Origin: Rossellomorea aquimaris
GTDB taxonomy: Bacteria > Bacillota > Bacilli > Bacillales > Bacillaceae_B
Length of the DNA: 64,000 nucleotides
Direction: 5' to 3'
Assembly (NCBI RefSeq): GCF_003315075.1
Contig: NZ_QNRJ01000004.1
Span: 1 to 64,000 of the forward strand
In this document: piece after piece, positions 1-7,708 of the stretch
Position numbering within the stretch: the stretch's first letter is position 1
Layout of the letters: the number at the start of each line of letters is the position of its first letter
The notes under the pieces: model-generated
What the model saw: only the letters and a program-made list of their open reading frames with translations
Told to the model about the DNA's origin: nothing
The model's database searches: none
Program-made: the position numbers and the translations under genes

Positions 1-167
<167 letters not shown>

Positions 168-280
168 AGTTTGAATAGCTCTTTAAAAATAAATCTAGAA
201 TTAACGTTGACGTATTGTCTTGTTTTGTTCAGTTTTCAAGGTTCAAGGCTTGTCCGCTCCGCTCTGAAGCGACTTTATTA

Positions 281-309
281 ATATAACATATCTTTCATTC
301 TCGCGTCAA
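281..309 (-). promoter_or_regulatory. rRNA operon promoter P2
   Basis: On the minus strand there is a -35 TTGACG (304-309), a 17-bp spacer and a -10 TTATAT (281-286), about 110 bp before the 16S 5' end. Spacing and sequence fit a strong SigA promoter. The leader between promoter and 16S carries a boxA-like stretch (CTTGAAAACTGAAC), expected for antitermination of rRNA operons. Confidence 0.85.
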
Positions 310-365
310 CAACTTTTTTCATTTATTATTTCAAAATGTTGTTTGCTGCATCAGCGACGTTTATA

Positions 366-394
366 AATATAACACGCTGTTAATGTTATTGCAA
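366..394 (-). promoter_or_regulatory. rRNA operon promoter P1
   Basis: A second promoter on the minus strand has -35 TTGCAA (389-394), a 17-bp spacer and -10 TATATT (366-371), 85 bp upstream of P2. Tandem P1/P2 promoters are the normal arrangement of Bacillus rrn operons. Confidence 0.65.
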
Positions 395-506
395 TATATT
401 TTTAAGGAAAACTTTAAAAACTTAATCAATCACTTCATTGTTCTGTTTAACAGCAAACCTCCATATATATTATTACTACGCATTCCTGAAAGGAGACCTT
501 TTTTTC

Positions 507-683
507 ATGCTTACCAACGTCGCATTATCTCTATCATTCATCATGGCTGTATATCTGTTTGCGTATTCATATGTACAAGCTCTTAAGATAAGCGAAAGCA
601 CTACTCCTGTAAGAGGAATGACCTTCATCTTTTCAGTCGTCATGGCGTTTGTGTTTTCTGGTTTTACATACGTATTTTCTTGA
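507..683 (+). CDS. small two-helix membrane protein, unknown function
   Basis: This reads as a 58-residue protein. The ATG at 507 is preferred because it follows a good ribosome binding site (AAAGGAGACC, 489-498); the longer upstream frame has none. Two hydrophobic stretches are visible, residues about 5-27 and 40-57, joined by a short charged loop (KISESTTPVRG), so it is probably a two-pass membrane protein. It lies just upstream of, and divergent from, the rRNA operon and is followed by a strong terminator. I do not recognise the family; the frame, start and helices are all that is visible. Confidence 0.6.
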   Translation: MLTNVALSLSFIMAVYLFAYSYVQALKISESTTPVRGMTFIFSVVMAFVFSGFTYVFS

Positions 684-724
684 GTGAAAGGATCTATTAA
701 CGTTTAGTCTTAAGCAAATTTAAT

Positions 725-766
725 AAAGGAGTAAAGGAGCGAAATGAACGCTTCCTTTACTCCTTT
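725..766. terminator. bidirectional terminator
   Basis: A long stem is formed by AAAGGAGTAAAGGAGCG (725-741) and its near-perfect complement (749-766), flanked by A and T runs on the two sides. It can end both the small + strand gene at 683 and the - strand acetyltransferase at 767. Confidence 0.85.
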
Positions 767-1267
767 TTAATGCAGTTCCAGCAGCAACCCTTCTTCCTGG
801 TGCGACTCACCGCCAATCGTTAATTTCTCTTCCTTAATGAGTGCAGGCTTTAAGGCATAATAGAAATGTTTCGATGGATTCTCTTTCAACACCCATATCC
901 ACATAGAGTTGTATCCTTGTTTTTCAAGACCTGCAGCGGCAATTCCGAAGAGCTCTTTCCCGATGCCTTTACCTTGATATTCTTCTAGAAGATAAATGGC
1001 ATATAATTCCCCTTCGTACTCCCCTGAACGCTCTTTCCCAAATGAAACAAAGCCGACGATTTTCCCATCCTCCACTTCACATACATACGTATGATGAGAT
1101 CCGGAAAGGATTTGTACCCACTCTTGTTCTCTTTCTTCTATTGATAAAGACTGAAGATATTCGTGTGATACGATTCCTTCGTACGTCGTTCTCCAGCTAT
1201 GGACGTGTACGTATGCTAACCCGGGTGAGTCTTGGAGGTTTGCCTTTCTAAAGCGGAAGTTCTTCAC
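767..1267 (-). CDS. GNAT family N-acetyltransferase
   Basis: The 166-residue product has the GNAT fold signature: an N-terminal region FRFRKANLQD, a central beta strand GFVSFG, and the acetyl-CoA pyrophosphate-binding motif QGKGIG near residue 100, followed by the usual helix. It should transfer an acetyl group from acetyl-CoA to an amine; the substrate cannot be read from sequence. Its start overlaps the end of the upstream EamA gene by 20 bp, so the two are probably co-transcribed, with the terminator at 725-766 ending the unit. Confidence 0.85.
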   Translation of the reverse strand: MKNFRFRKANLQDSPGLAYVHVHSWRTTYEGIVSHEYLQSLSIEEREQEWVQILSGSHHTYVCEVEDGKIVGFVSFGKERSGEYEGELYAIYLLEEYQGKGIGKELFGIAAAGLEKQGYNSMWIWVLKENPSKHFYYALKPALIKEEKLTIGGESHQEEGLLLELH

Positions 1268-2177
1268 TCTTTTTCACCTCGTTGACTTTTTGGACCATCT
1301 TTTTTAACTTCCTTTCTTCTATTAAGAAGAAGGTAACGCCGATGATAATGACAAGACCGCCGACCACTTGAGTCATCATCACTTTTTCAGCTAAGAGCCA
1401 ATAAGCAAGGATTGAAGCGCCGATTGGTTCAAAGAGGATGGCCATTGAGATGGTTGAGGTGCTTAACCACTTCAGGGACCAGTTGAATAATGAATGACCT
1501 AATAGTGTCGGGATGATGGCAAGCAATAGAAAGTAGACCCAATCCTCTTTCGGATACGGCCCAAGGCTTTCGGAACGTATCATGACATATAGGAATAAAA
1601 CGACTGAGCTGATCGCATAGACCAAATACGTGTAGGTAATGAGGGACAGTCGTTTTCTTATCGTCTGCCCGAATAACAGGTATCCTGTTACAAGAGCGCA
1701 CGCCACCAAGGCTAATATATCTCCCCATAGCGCGCTTCCGCTTATTTTAAAATCTCCCCAGCTTATGATGATACTCCCACTAACAGCTAAAACCGCCGAG
1801 ATGATGGCTCTCCCTGTTAATTTTTCCTGAAAGAACAAGTAAGCCCCGATAAAAGCGAATAATGGCTGCAATGTGACGAGTACCGTAGAACTGGCAACCG
1901 AAGTATAATTTAAGGATTCAAACCAGAGTATGAAGTGAAAGGCCAGAAAGACCCCGGCTAAAATGGAAAACATCCAATCTCTTAGAGTAATAACTTTCAG
2001 TTCCTTCACATACTTTAAGAAAAATACAGGGGACATTAATAGAACTGTGAAAAATAACCGGTAAAAGGCCAACACACCTGCTGGTGCACTCGATACTTTT
2101 ACCAGGATGGCAGAGGTTGATACGGAGATGACTCCGATTGCGAGTAATAGATACGGATTAACCTTTGTGTCTGACAT
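1248..2177 (-). CDS. EamA/DMT family transporter
   Basis: This is a 309-residue, highly hydrophobic protein with about ten transmembrane segments arranged as two EamA repeats. The usual signatures are present: SAILVKVSSAPAGVLAFYR at the start, the end of repeat one (ALNYTSVASS-like), and GASILAYWLLAEK in repeat two. DMT proteins export metabolites or amino acids, or occasionally import nucleotide sugars; the substrate here is unknown. It overlaps the downstream GNAT gene, so a two-gene operon is likely. The acidic and basic tail after about residue 290 is cytoplasmic. Confidence 0.85.
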   Translation of the reverse strand: MSDTKVNPYLLLAIGVISVSTSAILVKVSSAPAGVLAFYRLFFTVLLMSPVFFLKYVKELKVITLRDWMFSILAGVFLAFHFILWFESLNYTSVASSTVLVTLQPLFAFIGAYLFFQEKLTGRAIISAVLAVSGSIIISWGDFKISGSALWGDILALVACALVTGYLLFGQTIRKRLSLITYTYLVYAISSVVLFLYVMIRSESLGPYPKEDWVYFLLLAIIPTLLGHSLFNWSLKWLSTSTISMAILFEPIGASILAYWLLAEKVMMTQVVGGLVIIIGVTFFLIEERKLKKMVQKVNEVKKSEELPL

Positions 2178-2279
2178 GACAAACCTCCTGATATGTATTC
2201 GTTACTCCTATTTTATAATCAGCAGGGTTAAATTACTACATGAATTTTCAGGGATAAATGTAGAACTGGAGGGGGCTTG

Positions 2280-2972
2280 ATGGAACTATTAGATACGACA
2301 TTCATGATAAAGCTGGGAGTATCTGCGGTATTAGGGTTAATCATTGGGCTGGAGAGAGAATTAAAGCGAAAGCCTGTAGGTTTAAAGACGTCTCTCGTTA
2401 TATGTATCGTGAGCTGTTTATTAACGATTGTCTCTATTGAGTCTGCTTATATTTCTGAGGGATCGGATAAAGTAAATATCACGATGGATCCTTTGCGACT
2501 GGCAGCTCAGATTGTTTCAGGGATTGGTTTCTTGGGGGCAGGTGTCATTTTACGAAGAGGGAATGACAGCATTTCCGGGTTAACGACAGCAGCTATGATC
2601 TGGGGAGCGGCAGGAATCGGAATTGCTGTTGGAGCCGGTTTCTACATGGAAGCTACGGCAGGTGTGATTCTCTTGATAGTCTCCGTCGAAGTGGTGCCTA
2701 TCATTATTACGTATTTAGGCCCGAAACGATTGCGGGAAAAAGAGCTGTCCTTACGTGCTACGATCTTGGAGAAAAAAGAGATCAAATCGATCATTGAACG
2801 AATCAAAGCTGAAGAAATTTCTATTGAAAATATCCGGATCAAAGACTTAAAGAATCAGCAGCACCTTTTGGAATTGAAAATCATTGTGGACTTCAGAAAA
2901 AAGACGGTAGACATTTACTATACGATTTCAGAAATAGAAGGGATAAAAGATGTGGAAATTGAAAGCTTATAA
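2280..2972 (+). CDS. MgtC/SapB family membrane protein
   Basis: About 230 residues. The ATG at 2280 is preferred over a TTG three bases earlier; GGAGG at 2268 gives normal spacing. The N-terminal half carries the MgtC signature: GLIIGLERELKRKPVGLKT, then SGIGFLGAGVI and GLTTAAMIW, with about five membrane helices. The C-terminal 80 residues form a soluble ACT-like regulatory domain. Family members affect Mg2+ homeostasis and F-type ATPase activity; Bacillus homologues are less well understood. It faces a second MgtC-like gene (3016-3747) tail to tail across a shared terminator. Confidence 0.88.
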   Translation: MELLDTTFMIKLGVSAVLGLIIGLERELKRKPVGLKTSLVICIVSCLLTIVSIESAYISEGSDKVNITMDPLRLAAQIVSGIGFLGAGVILRRGNDSISGLTTAAMIWGAAGIGIAVGAGFYMEATAGVILLIVSVEVVPIIITYLGPKRLREKELSLRATILEKKEIKSIIERIKAEEISIENIRIKDLKNQQHLLELKIIVDFRKKTVDIYYTISEIEGIKDVEIESL

Positions 2973-2975
2973 ACG

Positions 2976-3016
2976 TTAAGGAATGAGGATGCATGAATTA
3001 CACCCTCGTTCCTTTT
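2976..3016. terminator. bidirectional terminator between the two MgtC-like genes
   Basis: An 11-bp stem, AAGGAATGAGG paired with CCTCGTTCCTT, is followed by T runs on the + strand and preceded by A-rich sequence, so it works for both convergent genes. Confidence 0.75.
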
Positions 3017-3747
3017 TATTTTTTGTGAAGCTGGAACTTTTTCACACATTCTAAATCTTGGACAACTTCCAACACTTCATTAAACTGAAGGGCACTTGGA
3101 GTTAGTATAAGAAGGGAGTATTTAAAGGCATCCACCCCCTCCATTTCATCTCCTTCTTCAATTTGGTATTGAGTGATCTCGATTCCATGATCATGAAGGG
3201 CATCATTTATTGACGTGATATTCCCCTTTCCTTTTTGCACGACCAGACTAAGGAGAAGCAGCTTCTTATGCTTCACTTTTTCCTTATAAAAGCTTTCCAG
3301 GTTGTTCAAGAAAAATAATGTTATCACAATCACCAGGGTCGTAAAAATGGCCAGGTAGTACATCCCAATCCCTACTACCAACCCTAAGCCTGCAACAACC
3401 CAAATACTGGCGGCAGTGGTTAAACCTCTAACCGTCACACCTCCATGGACCATAATCGTTCCCGCACCAAGAAAGCCGATTCCCGAAATAACATAGGAAG
3501 GAATCCGACTTGGATCAAAACCAACTAATTGAGGGTGTTCGTCTAAAAACGGTTCGAATCCATATAAGGAAACAAGCATCAATAAACAGGAGCCTACACC
3601 TACAAGAATATGAGTGCGTAAACCAGCCGGGTGATTTTTAAATTCCCTCTCTATACCAATTAAGCCGCTCAGTAGAACGATTAACATAATACGAATAAGA
3701 GCAGTGTAAAACTCATCTGGAATCTCCAGAAATTCTATCATCTCCAT
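3016..3747 (-). CDS. MgtC/SapB family membrane protein (second copy)
   Basis: About 243 residues. I place the start at the ATG ending at 3747, after AGGGG with 7-bp spacing; an ATG pair 21 bp upstream is possible. It has the family signature GLIGIEREFKNHPAGLRTH, SGIGFLGAGTI and GLTTAASIW. Five membrane helices are followed by a soluble domain (residues about 150-243). It is clearly related to the protein at 2280-2972 but diverged in the C-terminal domain, so the two probably sense different signals. Role in ion homeostasis is inferred from the family only. Confidence 0.85.
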   Translation of the reverse strand: MEMIEFLEIPDEFYTALIRIMLIVLLSGLIGIEREFKNHPAGLRTHILVGVGSCLLMLVSLYGFEPFLDEHPQLVGFDPSRIPSYVISGIGFLGAGTIMVHGGVTVRGLTTAASIWVVAGLGLVVGIGMYYLAIFTTLVIVITLFFLNNLESFYKEKVKHKKLLLLSLVVQKGKGNITSINDALHDHGIEITQYQIEEGDEMEGVDAFKYSLLILTPSALQFNEVLEVVQDLECVKKFQLHKK

Positions 3748-3821
3748 AGCCTTTCCCCTCTCCATCATCTACCTATACTTTTTACCTGGAATGAACCTTT
3801 TAAAACGCAAAAATCAAAAAA

Positions 3822-3845
3822 AACCAGGCGGAGATCACCTGGTTC
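3822..3845 (-). terminator. terminator of the fructose operon
   Basis: On the minus strand, AACCAGG and CCTGGTT form a stem followed by a run of eight T, just after the fruA stop codon. Confidence 0.85.
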
Positions 3846-3854
3846 TTTCATGAA

Positions 3855-5726
3855 TCATTTAATCGGCTTCTTTAATAACCCAACCATCACGGCTGTAATG
3901 ACAGAGCCAATCAGTACTGCTAACAGATATAACAATGGATTCCCTTCCACTACCGGGAATACAAATAATCCACCGTGGGGGGCAGGTAAACCAATCCCAA
4001 AGAACATCGCTAACGCTCCTGCAACCGCAGAACCTGTCACAATAGAAGGGATGACCCGGAACGGATCGGCTGCAGCAAATGGAATCGCTCCTTCTGTAAT
4101 AAAGGATGCTCCCATAAAGTAAGCCGCGATACCCGCTTTTCGCTCATTATCATTGAACTTCTTTTTGAATATTGTCGTTGCCATGGCCAACCCCAGCGGC
4201 GGTACCATTCCGCCCGCCATGATGGCTGCATGGGGAGCAAGGTTTCCTCCTTCAATCATGGCAATCCCGAATGTAAAGGCCGCTTTGTTGATCGGACCTC
4301 CCATATCGACTGCCATCATTCCACCTAGAACCAATCCGAGTAGAATCAGGTTCCCTGTCCCTAATCCATCCAACCAGTTTTGAATACCCGTATTCACTGC
4401 ACTCAGTGGCTCCACCAGGAACTGAAGCATGATGAATCCAGTAATGAAAATTCCCAGCAACGGATAGATCAATACCGGTTTGATCCCTTCCAATGAAGGA
4501 GGAAAATTGTTTGTTAAACGCTTGATTCCGAGAACCACATAACCTGCTAAGAAACCGGCAATAATTCCACCTAAGAACCCGCTTTGACCCGTTGCAGCAA
4601 TCAACCCGCCAATCATACCAGGGGCAAATCCAGGTCGATCGGCTATACTCATGGCGATGAATCCCGCTAAGACAGGAACCATTAAGTAGAAGGCATTGTC
4701 TCCGCCGATTTTCATTAGCATGGCGGCAAATTCATTGTACTCAGGAGAATCAGGATTCGCTGACTGAATGCCGAATAAGAACGAGATCGCAATCAGGATC
4801 CCTCCACCTACAACGAATGGAAGCATGTTGGAAACACCATTCATCAGATGCTTGTAAAAGCCTGACTTTTGTTTTTTCTCAGGACCAGCATGAGTCTCAC
4901 CAGATTGCTCTCTACCTTTATATATGGACGCCTCTTGTTTCATAGCTTGATTCAATAATTCTTCAGGACGTCTAATCGCTTCAGCCACAGGAACTTCAAT
5001 CACAGGCTTTCCTTTAAATCGATTCATTTCCACTTTCGTATCGGCAGCTACGATTATAGCTAAAGCATTTTCAATTTCTTCAGAAGTTAAGACGTTCTTT
5101 GCTCCACCGGAACCATTCGTCTCTACTTTCAGATTCACACCCATTTCTTTCGCTTTGGCTTTCAGAGCATCTGCTGCCATATACGTATGAGCAATCCCTG
5201 TAGGACATGCCGTTACAGCCAGGACCTTTCCTTCGTTTGTGGAAGCTTCAGCAGGAACCTCTTCCTCTTCCTCTTGATCATGAACATTAATAATCTCTAA
5301 TACTTCTTCTTTTGATGAAGCATTCAGTAATGCTTTGCGAACATCGGGGTCCATCAACATAGAAGAAAGACGGCTTAACGCTTCTAAATGTGTTTGATTG
5401 GCCCCTTCTGTTGCTGCAATCATGAAGAACAAATGAGCAGGAGTCCCATCGAGAGATTCATAGTCCACTCCTTCTGCTGATTTGCCGAATGCAATAGCAG
5501 GTACTTTAACTGCTGATGTTTTCGCGTGTGGAATGGCGATTCCTTCCCCGATACCCGTCGTACTTTGAGCCTCGCGATTAAGAATCGCTTGCTTAAATTC
5601 TTTAGGATCTACTAGGTTCCCGCTTTTATCCAATACGGAAACCAATTCATCAATAACGCCTTTTTTGGATGTAGAAGATATATTTAGCTGAATCGTATCT
5701 TTCGTTAATAATTCAGTAATTCTCAT
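3855..5726 (-). CDS. fruA: PTS fructose-specific enzyme IIABC
   Basis: About 623 residues from the ATG ending at 5726. This start follows a GGGGGGAAAC ribosome site, while a longer in-frame extension would overlap fruK. Domain order is IIA (phospho-acceptor His in GIAIPHAKT, about residue 67), IIB (Cys in VTACPTGIAHT, about 174) and IIC with eight or so membrane helices from about residue 290 (GGLFVFPVVEG near the end). It imports fructose while phosphorylating it to fructose-1-phosphate. It is the last gene of fruR-fruK-fruA, starting 14 bp after fruK, which makes the substrate for FruK. Confidence 0.95.
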   Translation of the reverse strand: MRITELLTKDTIQLNISSTSKKGVIDELVSVLDKSGNLVDPKEFKQAILNREAQSTTGIGEGIAIPHAKTSAVKVPAIAFGKSAEGVDYESLDGTPAHLFFMIAATEGANQTHLEALSRLSSMLMDPDVRKALLNASSKEEVLEIINVHDQEEEEEVPAEASTNEGKVLAVTACPTGIAHTYMAADALKAKAKEMGVNLKVETNGSGGAKNVLTSEEIENALAIIVAADTKVEMNRFKGKPVIEVPVAEAIRRPEELLNQAMKQEASIYKGREQSGETHAGPEKKQKSGFYKHLMNGVSNMLPFVVGGGILIAISFLFGIQSANPDSPEYNEFAAMLMKIGGDNAFYLMVPVLAGFIAMSIADRPGFAPGMIGGLIAATGQSGFLGGIIAGFLAGYVVLGIKRLTNNFPPSLEGIKPVLIYPLLGIFITGFIMLQFLVEPLSAVNTGIQNWLDGLGTGNLILLGLVLGGMMAVDMGGPINKAAFTFGIAMIEGGNLAPHAAIMAGGMVPPLGLAMATTIFKKKFNDNERKAGIAAYFMGASFITEGAIPFAAADPFRVIPSIVTGSAVAGALAMFFGIGLPAPHGGLFVFPVVEGNPLLYLLAVLIGSVITAVMVGLLKKPIK

Positions 5727-5739
5727 GTTTGTTTCCCCC

Positions 5740-6651
5740 CTATTTTTTTGTAATCTGAATTTCTTCAAATAAGCTTCCCACTTGTTTCGATGAGCAAAGA
5801 CCGATTGAATAAGCTGTGGCCGATCCAGCCGAGGTTCCTAAGCGGAATGCATCCTCAATACTCCATCCCCTTGATAGTCCCGCAAGGAATCCGGCAACGG
5901 TAGAATCTCCTGCACCCACCGAGCTTTGCAACTCTCCACTTGGCACGGAAGAATACAATACCTCTTTGCCGGTCAGTAAGAGGGCACCTTTTTCCGCCAT
6001 TGAAACCATCACGTTTTCGACTCCGCTATCCTTCAACTTCTTTCCATAGTGAACCGCTTCCTCAACTGACTCAATCTTCACATCAAACATCTCCCCCAGC
6101 TCATGGTGATTTGGCTTGATCAAGAAAGGATTCAAAGAAAGAACCGGTTGAATCAAGTTCTTCTCCGCATCGATAATCACTTTCGTCCCTTGTTCCTTAC
6201 ATTGTGCAGCAATCTCCTGGTAAAATGATTTAGGCACCGATCCAGGTATACTCCCCGCCAGAACGATCATGTCTTCCTCTGTTAATGAAGATATTTGCTG
6301 GAGTAACTTCTGTATATGTTCATCACGAATCGAAGGTCCACTACCGTTAATTTCCGTTTCATCATCAGACTTAACCTTTACGTTGATTCTTGAAGCTTCA
6401 TCAACCTCTACAAAATCAGTTTGTATGTTTTCTTTTTTTAAAAATTGTTTAATGTACTCACCGGTAAATCCTCCTGCAAATCCAAGAGCAACGCTTTCTA
6501 CATTCAGTACATGCAAAACACGGGAAACATTGATCCCTTTGCCTCCGGGAAATGCACTTTCTTTCTCACTTCGGTTTAGACCACCTTTTTGAAAGGAGTC
6601 AAGTTCCATAATGTAATCGACAGAAGGGTTCAGTGTTAAGGTATATATCAT
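5740..6651 (-). CDS. fruK: 1-phosphofructokinase
   Basis: The 303-residue PfkB-family kinase converts fructose-1-phosphate to fructose-1,6-bisphosphate with ATP. The family signatures are visible: the start MIYTLTLNPSVDYI, the first PfkB motif GGKGINVSRVL (about residues 37-47), and the second motif with catalytic Asp in SVGAGDSTVAGF (about 245-256). The start codon overlaps the fruR stop by four bases (ATGA type), showing translational coupling. Length is typical. Context between fruR and fruA makes the assignment secure. Confidence 0.95.
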   Translation of the reverse strand: MIYTLTLNPSVDYIMELDSFQKGGLNRSEKESAFPGGKGINVSRVLHVLNVESVALGFAGGFTGEYIKQFLKKENIQTDFVEVDEASRINVKVKSDDETEINGSGPSIRDEHIQKLLQQISSLTEEDMIVLAGSIPGSVPKSFYQEIAAQCKEQGTKVIIDAEKNLIQPVLSLNPFLIKPNHHELGEMFDVKIESVEEAVHYGKKLKDSGVENVMVSMAEKGALLLTGKEVLYSSVPSGELQSSVGAGDSTVAGFLAGLSRGWSIEDAFRLGTSAGSATAYSIGLCSSKQVGSLFEEIQITKK

Positions 6652-7400
6652 GGTGTCACAACCTTTATCGTAGTTTGTTTCAACATTGCCGTATCGTGTT
6701 CCCCGTCCAATGCGTTCGTTATAATCATGGCTTTATCAAGATCCACAATTTTGCTAAAAGCGATTTCCCCAAACTTGGAGTCGTCCGTTAAAAACATCGC
6801 TTCCCTCGATAACTCAATTGCCATCCGCTTCACTTGGGCCTCTTCGGGATCCGGGGTCGTGAATCCATATTGAGCATGAACCCCGTTGGCTCCCATAAAT
6901 GCTTTATCAAATCGATACTGCTGTAAGGATTCCACCGCTCCACTTCCAACCATCGCTCTTGTCACAGGCTTAACGTATCCCCCTATCATATACGTTTTAA
7001 AGCCTTTTTGAATGAGTGTGTCCACATGTGTCAACCCGTTCGTTACCACCACAATATCCATTTGCGGAAGATGATCGATAAGACTCAAGGTCGTCGTACC
7101 GGCGTCCAAAAAGATGCAATCGCCCTCTTCTACCAGGGAAGCAGCATATTGACCGATGGATTGCTTTTCATGAAAGCTTTTGGATGATTTTTCAGAAACG
7201 CTCAATTCCTTTAGTTTCCCTTGAAGCCTCGCAGCCCCACCGTGGATTCGTTTCAGAAATTTCTCTTGCTCGAGCTGTGTTAAGTCCCGGCGGATCGTTG
7301 ACTCAGAAGCGTTCGTAACATCCACAATCTCTTGGATTTTTATCGCATCTTTCTCCTTCAATAAGTCTAAGATGATTCGATGTCGTTCCTCCGTTAACAT
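6648..7400 (-). CDS. fruR: DeoR-family repressor of the fructose operon
   Basis: A 250-residue regulator with an N-terminal winged helix-turn-helix (EERHRIILDLLKEKDAIKIQ, then ASESTIRRDLTQLE, residues about 3-45) and a C-terminal DeoR sugar-phosphate sensor domain (FLDAGTTTL, VVTNG, GANG). It should repress its own operon and be released by fructose-1-phosphate, as in known FruR proteins. It is first in the operon, and four repeated TCATT-type sites lie immediately upstream, fitting autoregulation. Confidence 0.92.
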   Translation of the reverse strand: MLTEERHRIILDLLKEKDAIKIQEIVDVTNASESTIRRDLTQLEQEKFLKRIHGGAARLQGKLKELSVSEKSSKSFHEKQSIGQYAASLVEEGDCIFLDAGTTTLSLIDHLPQMDIVVVTNGLTHVDTLIQKGFKTYMIGGYVKPVTRAMVGSGAVESLQQYRFDKAFMGANGVHAQYGFTTPDPEEAQVKRMAIELSREAMFLTDDSKFGEIAFSKIVDLDKAMIITNALDGEHDTAMLKQTTIKVVTP

Positions 7401-7436
7401 AGCACTCTCCTACTTTCTCCGTTTCTTGTTACTTTC

Positions 7437-7465
7437 ATTATAATGAGAACGGTTTCAAAAATCAA
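7437..7465 (-). promoter_or_regulatory. fruRKA promoter
   Basis: On the minus strand there is -35 TTGATT (7460-7465), a 17-bp spacer and a perfect -10 TATAAT (7437-7442), about 37 bp before fruR. The spacer holds a cre site. Confidence 0.8.
7444..7457. promoter_or_regulatory. cre site (CcpA operator) in the fru promoter
   Basis: TGAAACCGTTCTCA on the minus strand matches the catabolite-response consensus TGWNANCGNTNWCA at every position. Lying between -35 and -10, it predicts CcpA repression of fructose genes when better sugars are present. Confidence 0.85.
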
Positions 7466-7521
7466 TCATTTTTAATCAAAAGCAATCATTATCTATCATT
7501 AAACATTCAAAACCGATCATT
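7463..7521. promoter_or_regulatory. probable FruR operator repeats
   Basis: Four similar 8-mers sit at 7463, 7483, 7493 and 7514: CAATCATT twice, CTATCATT and CGATCATT. Starts are 20, 10 and 21 bp apart, so all face the same side of the helix. They begin at the -35 element and run upstream. DeoR-family repressors typically bind such short direct repeats; FruR as the binder is inferred from position. Confidence 0.6.
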
Positions 7522-7652
7522 TGTTTATCCGTAATGTTTCTCTATTCATTCTCCTGTTAAATTACAGTGGATATTTGCCTGTTGAATTTCAACGATTATT
7601 CAGCTGTTGAACTTAAATCCTACAGAGCATCCTTCGACCCGAACAACAAAAA

Positions 7653-7695
7653 AAGCAAGCTCCCTCTCACCGGCATCGGTGGAGGGAGCTTGCTT
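7653..7695 (-). terminator. terminator of the LTA synthase gene
   Basis: A perfect 14-bp stem (AAGCAAGCTCCCTC with its complement) and a loop of about 15 bases is followed by seven T on the minus strand, just past the stop codon at 7709. The stretch 7522-7652 otherwise shows nothing I can identify. Confidence 0.92.
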
Positions 7696-7708
7696 AAAGT
7701 TACTTGTG

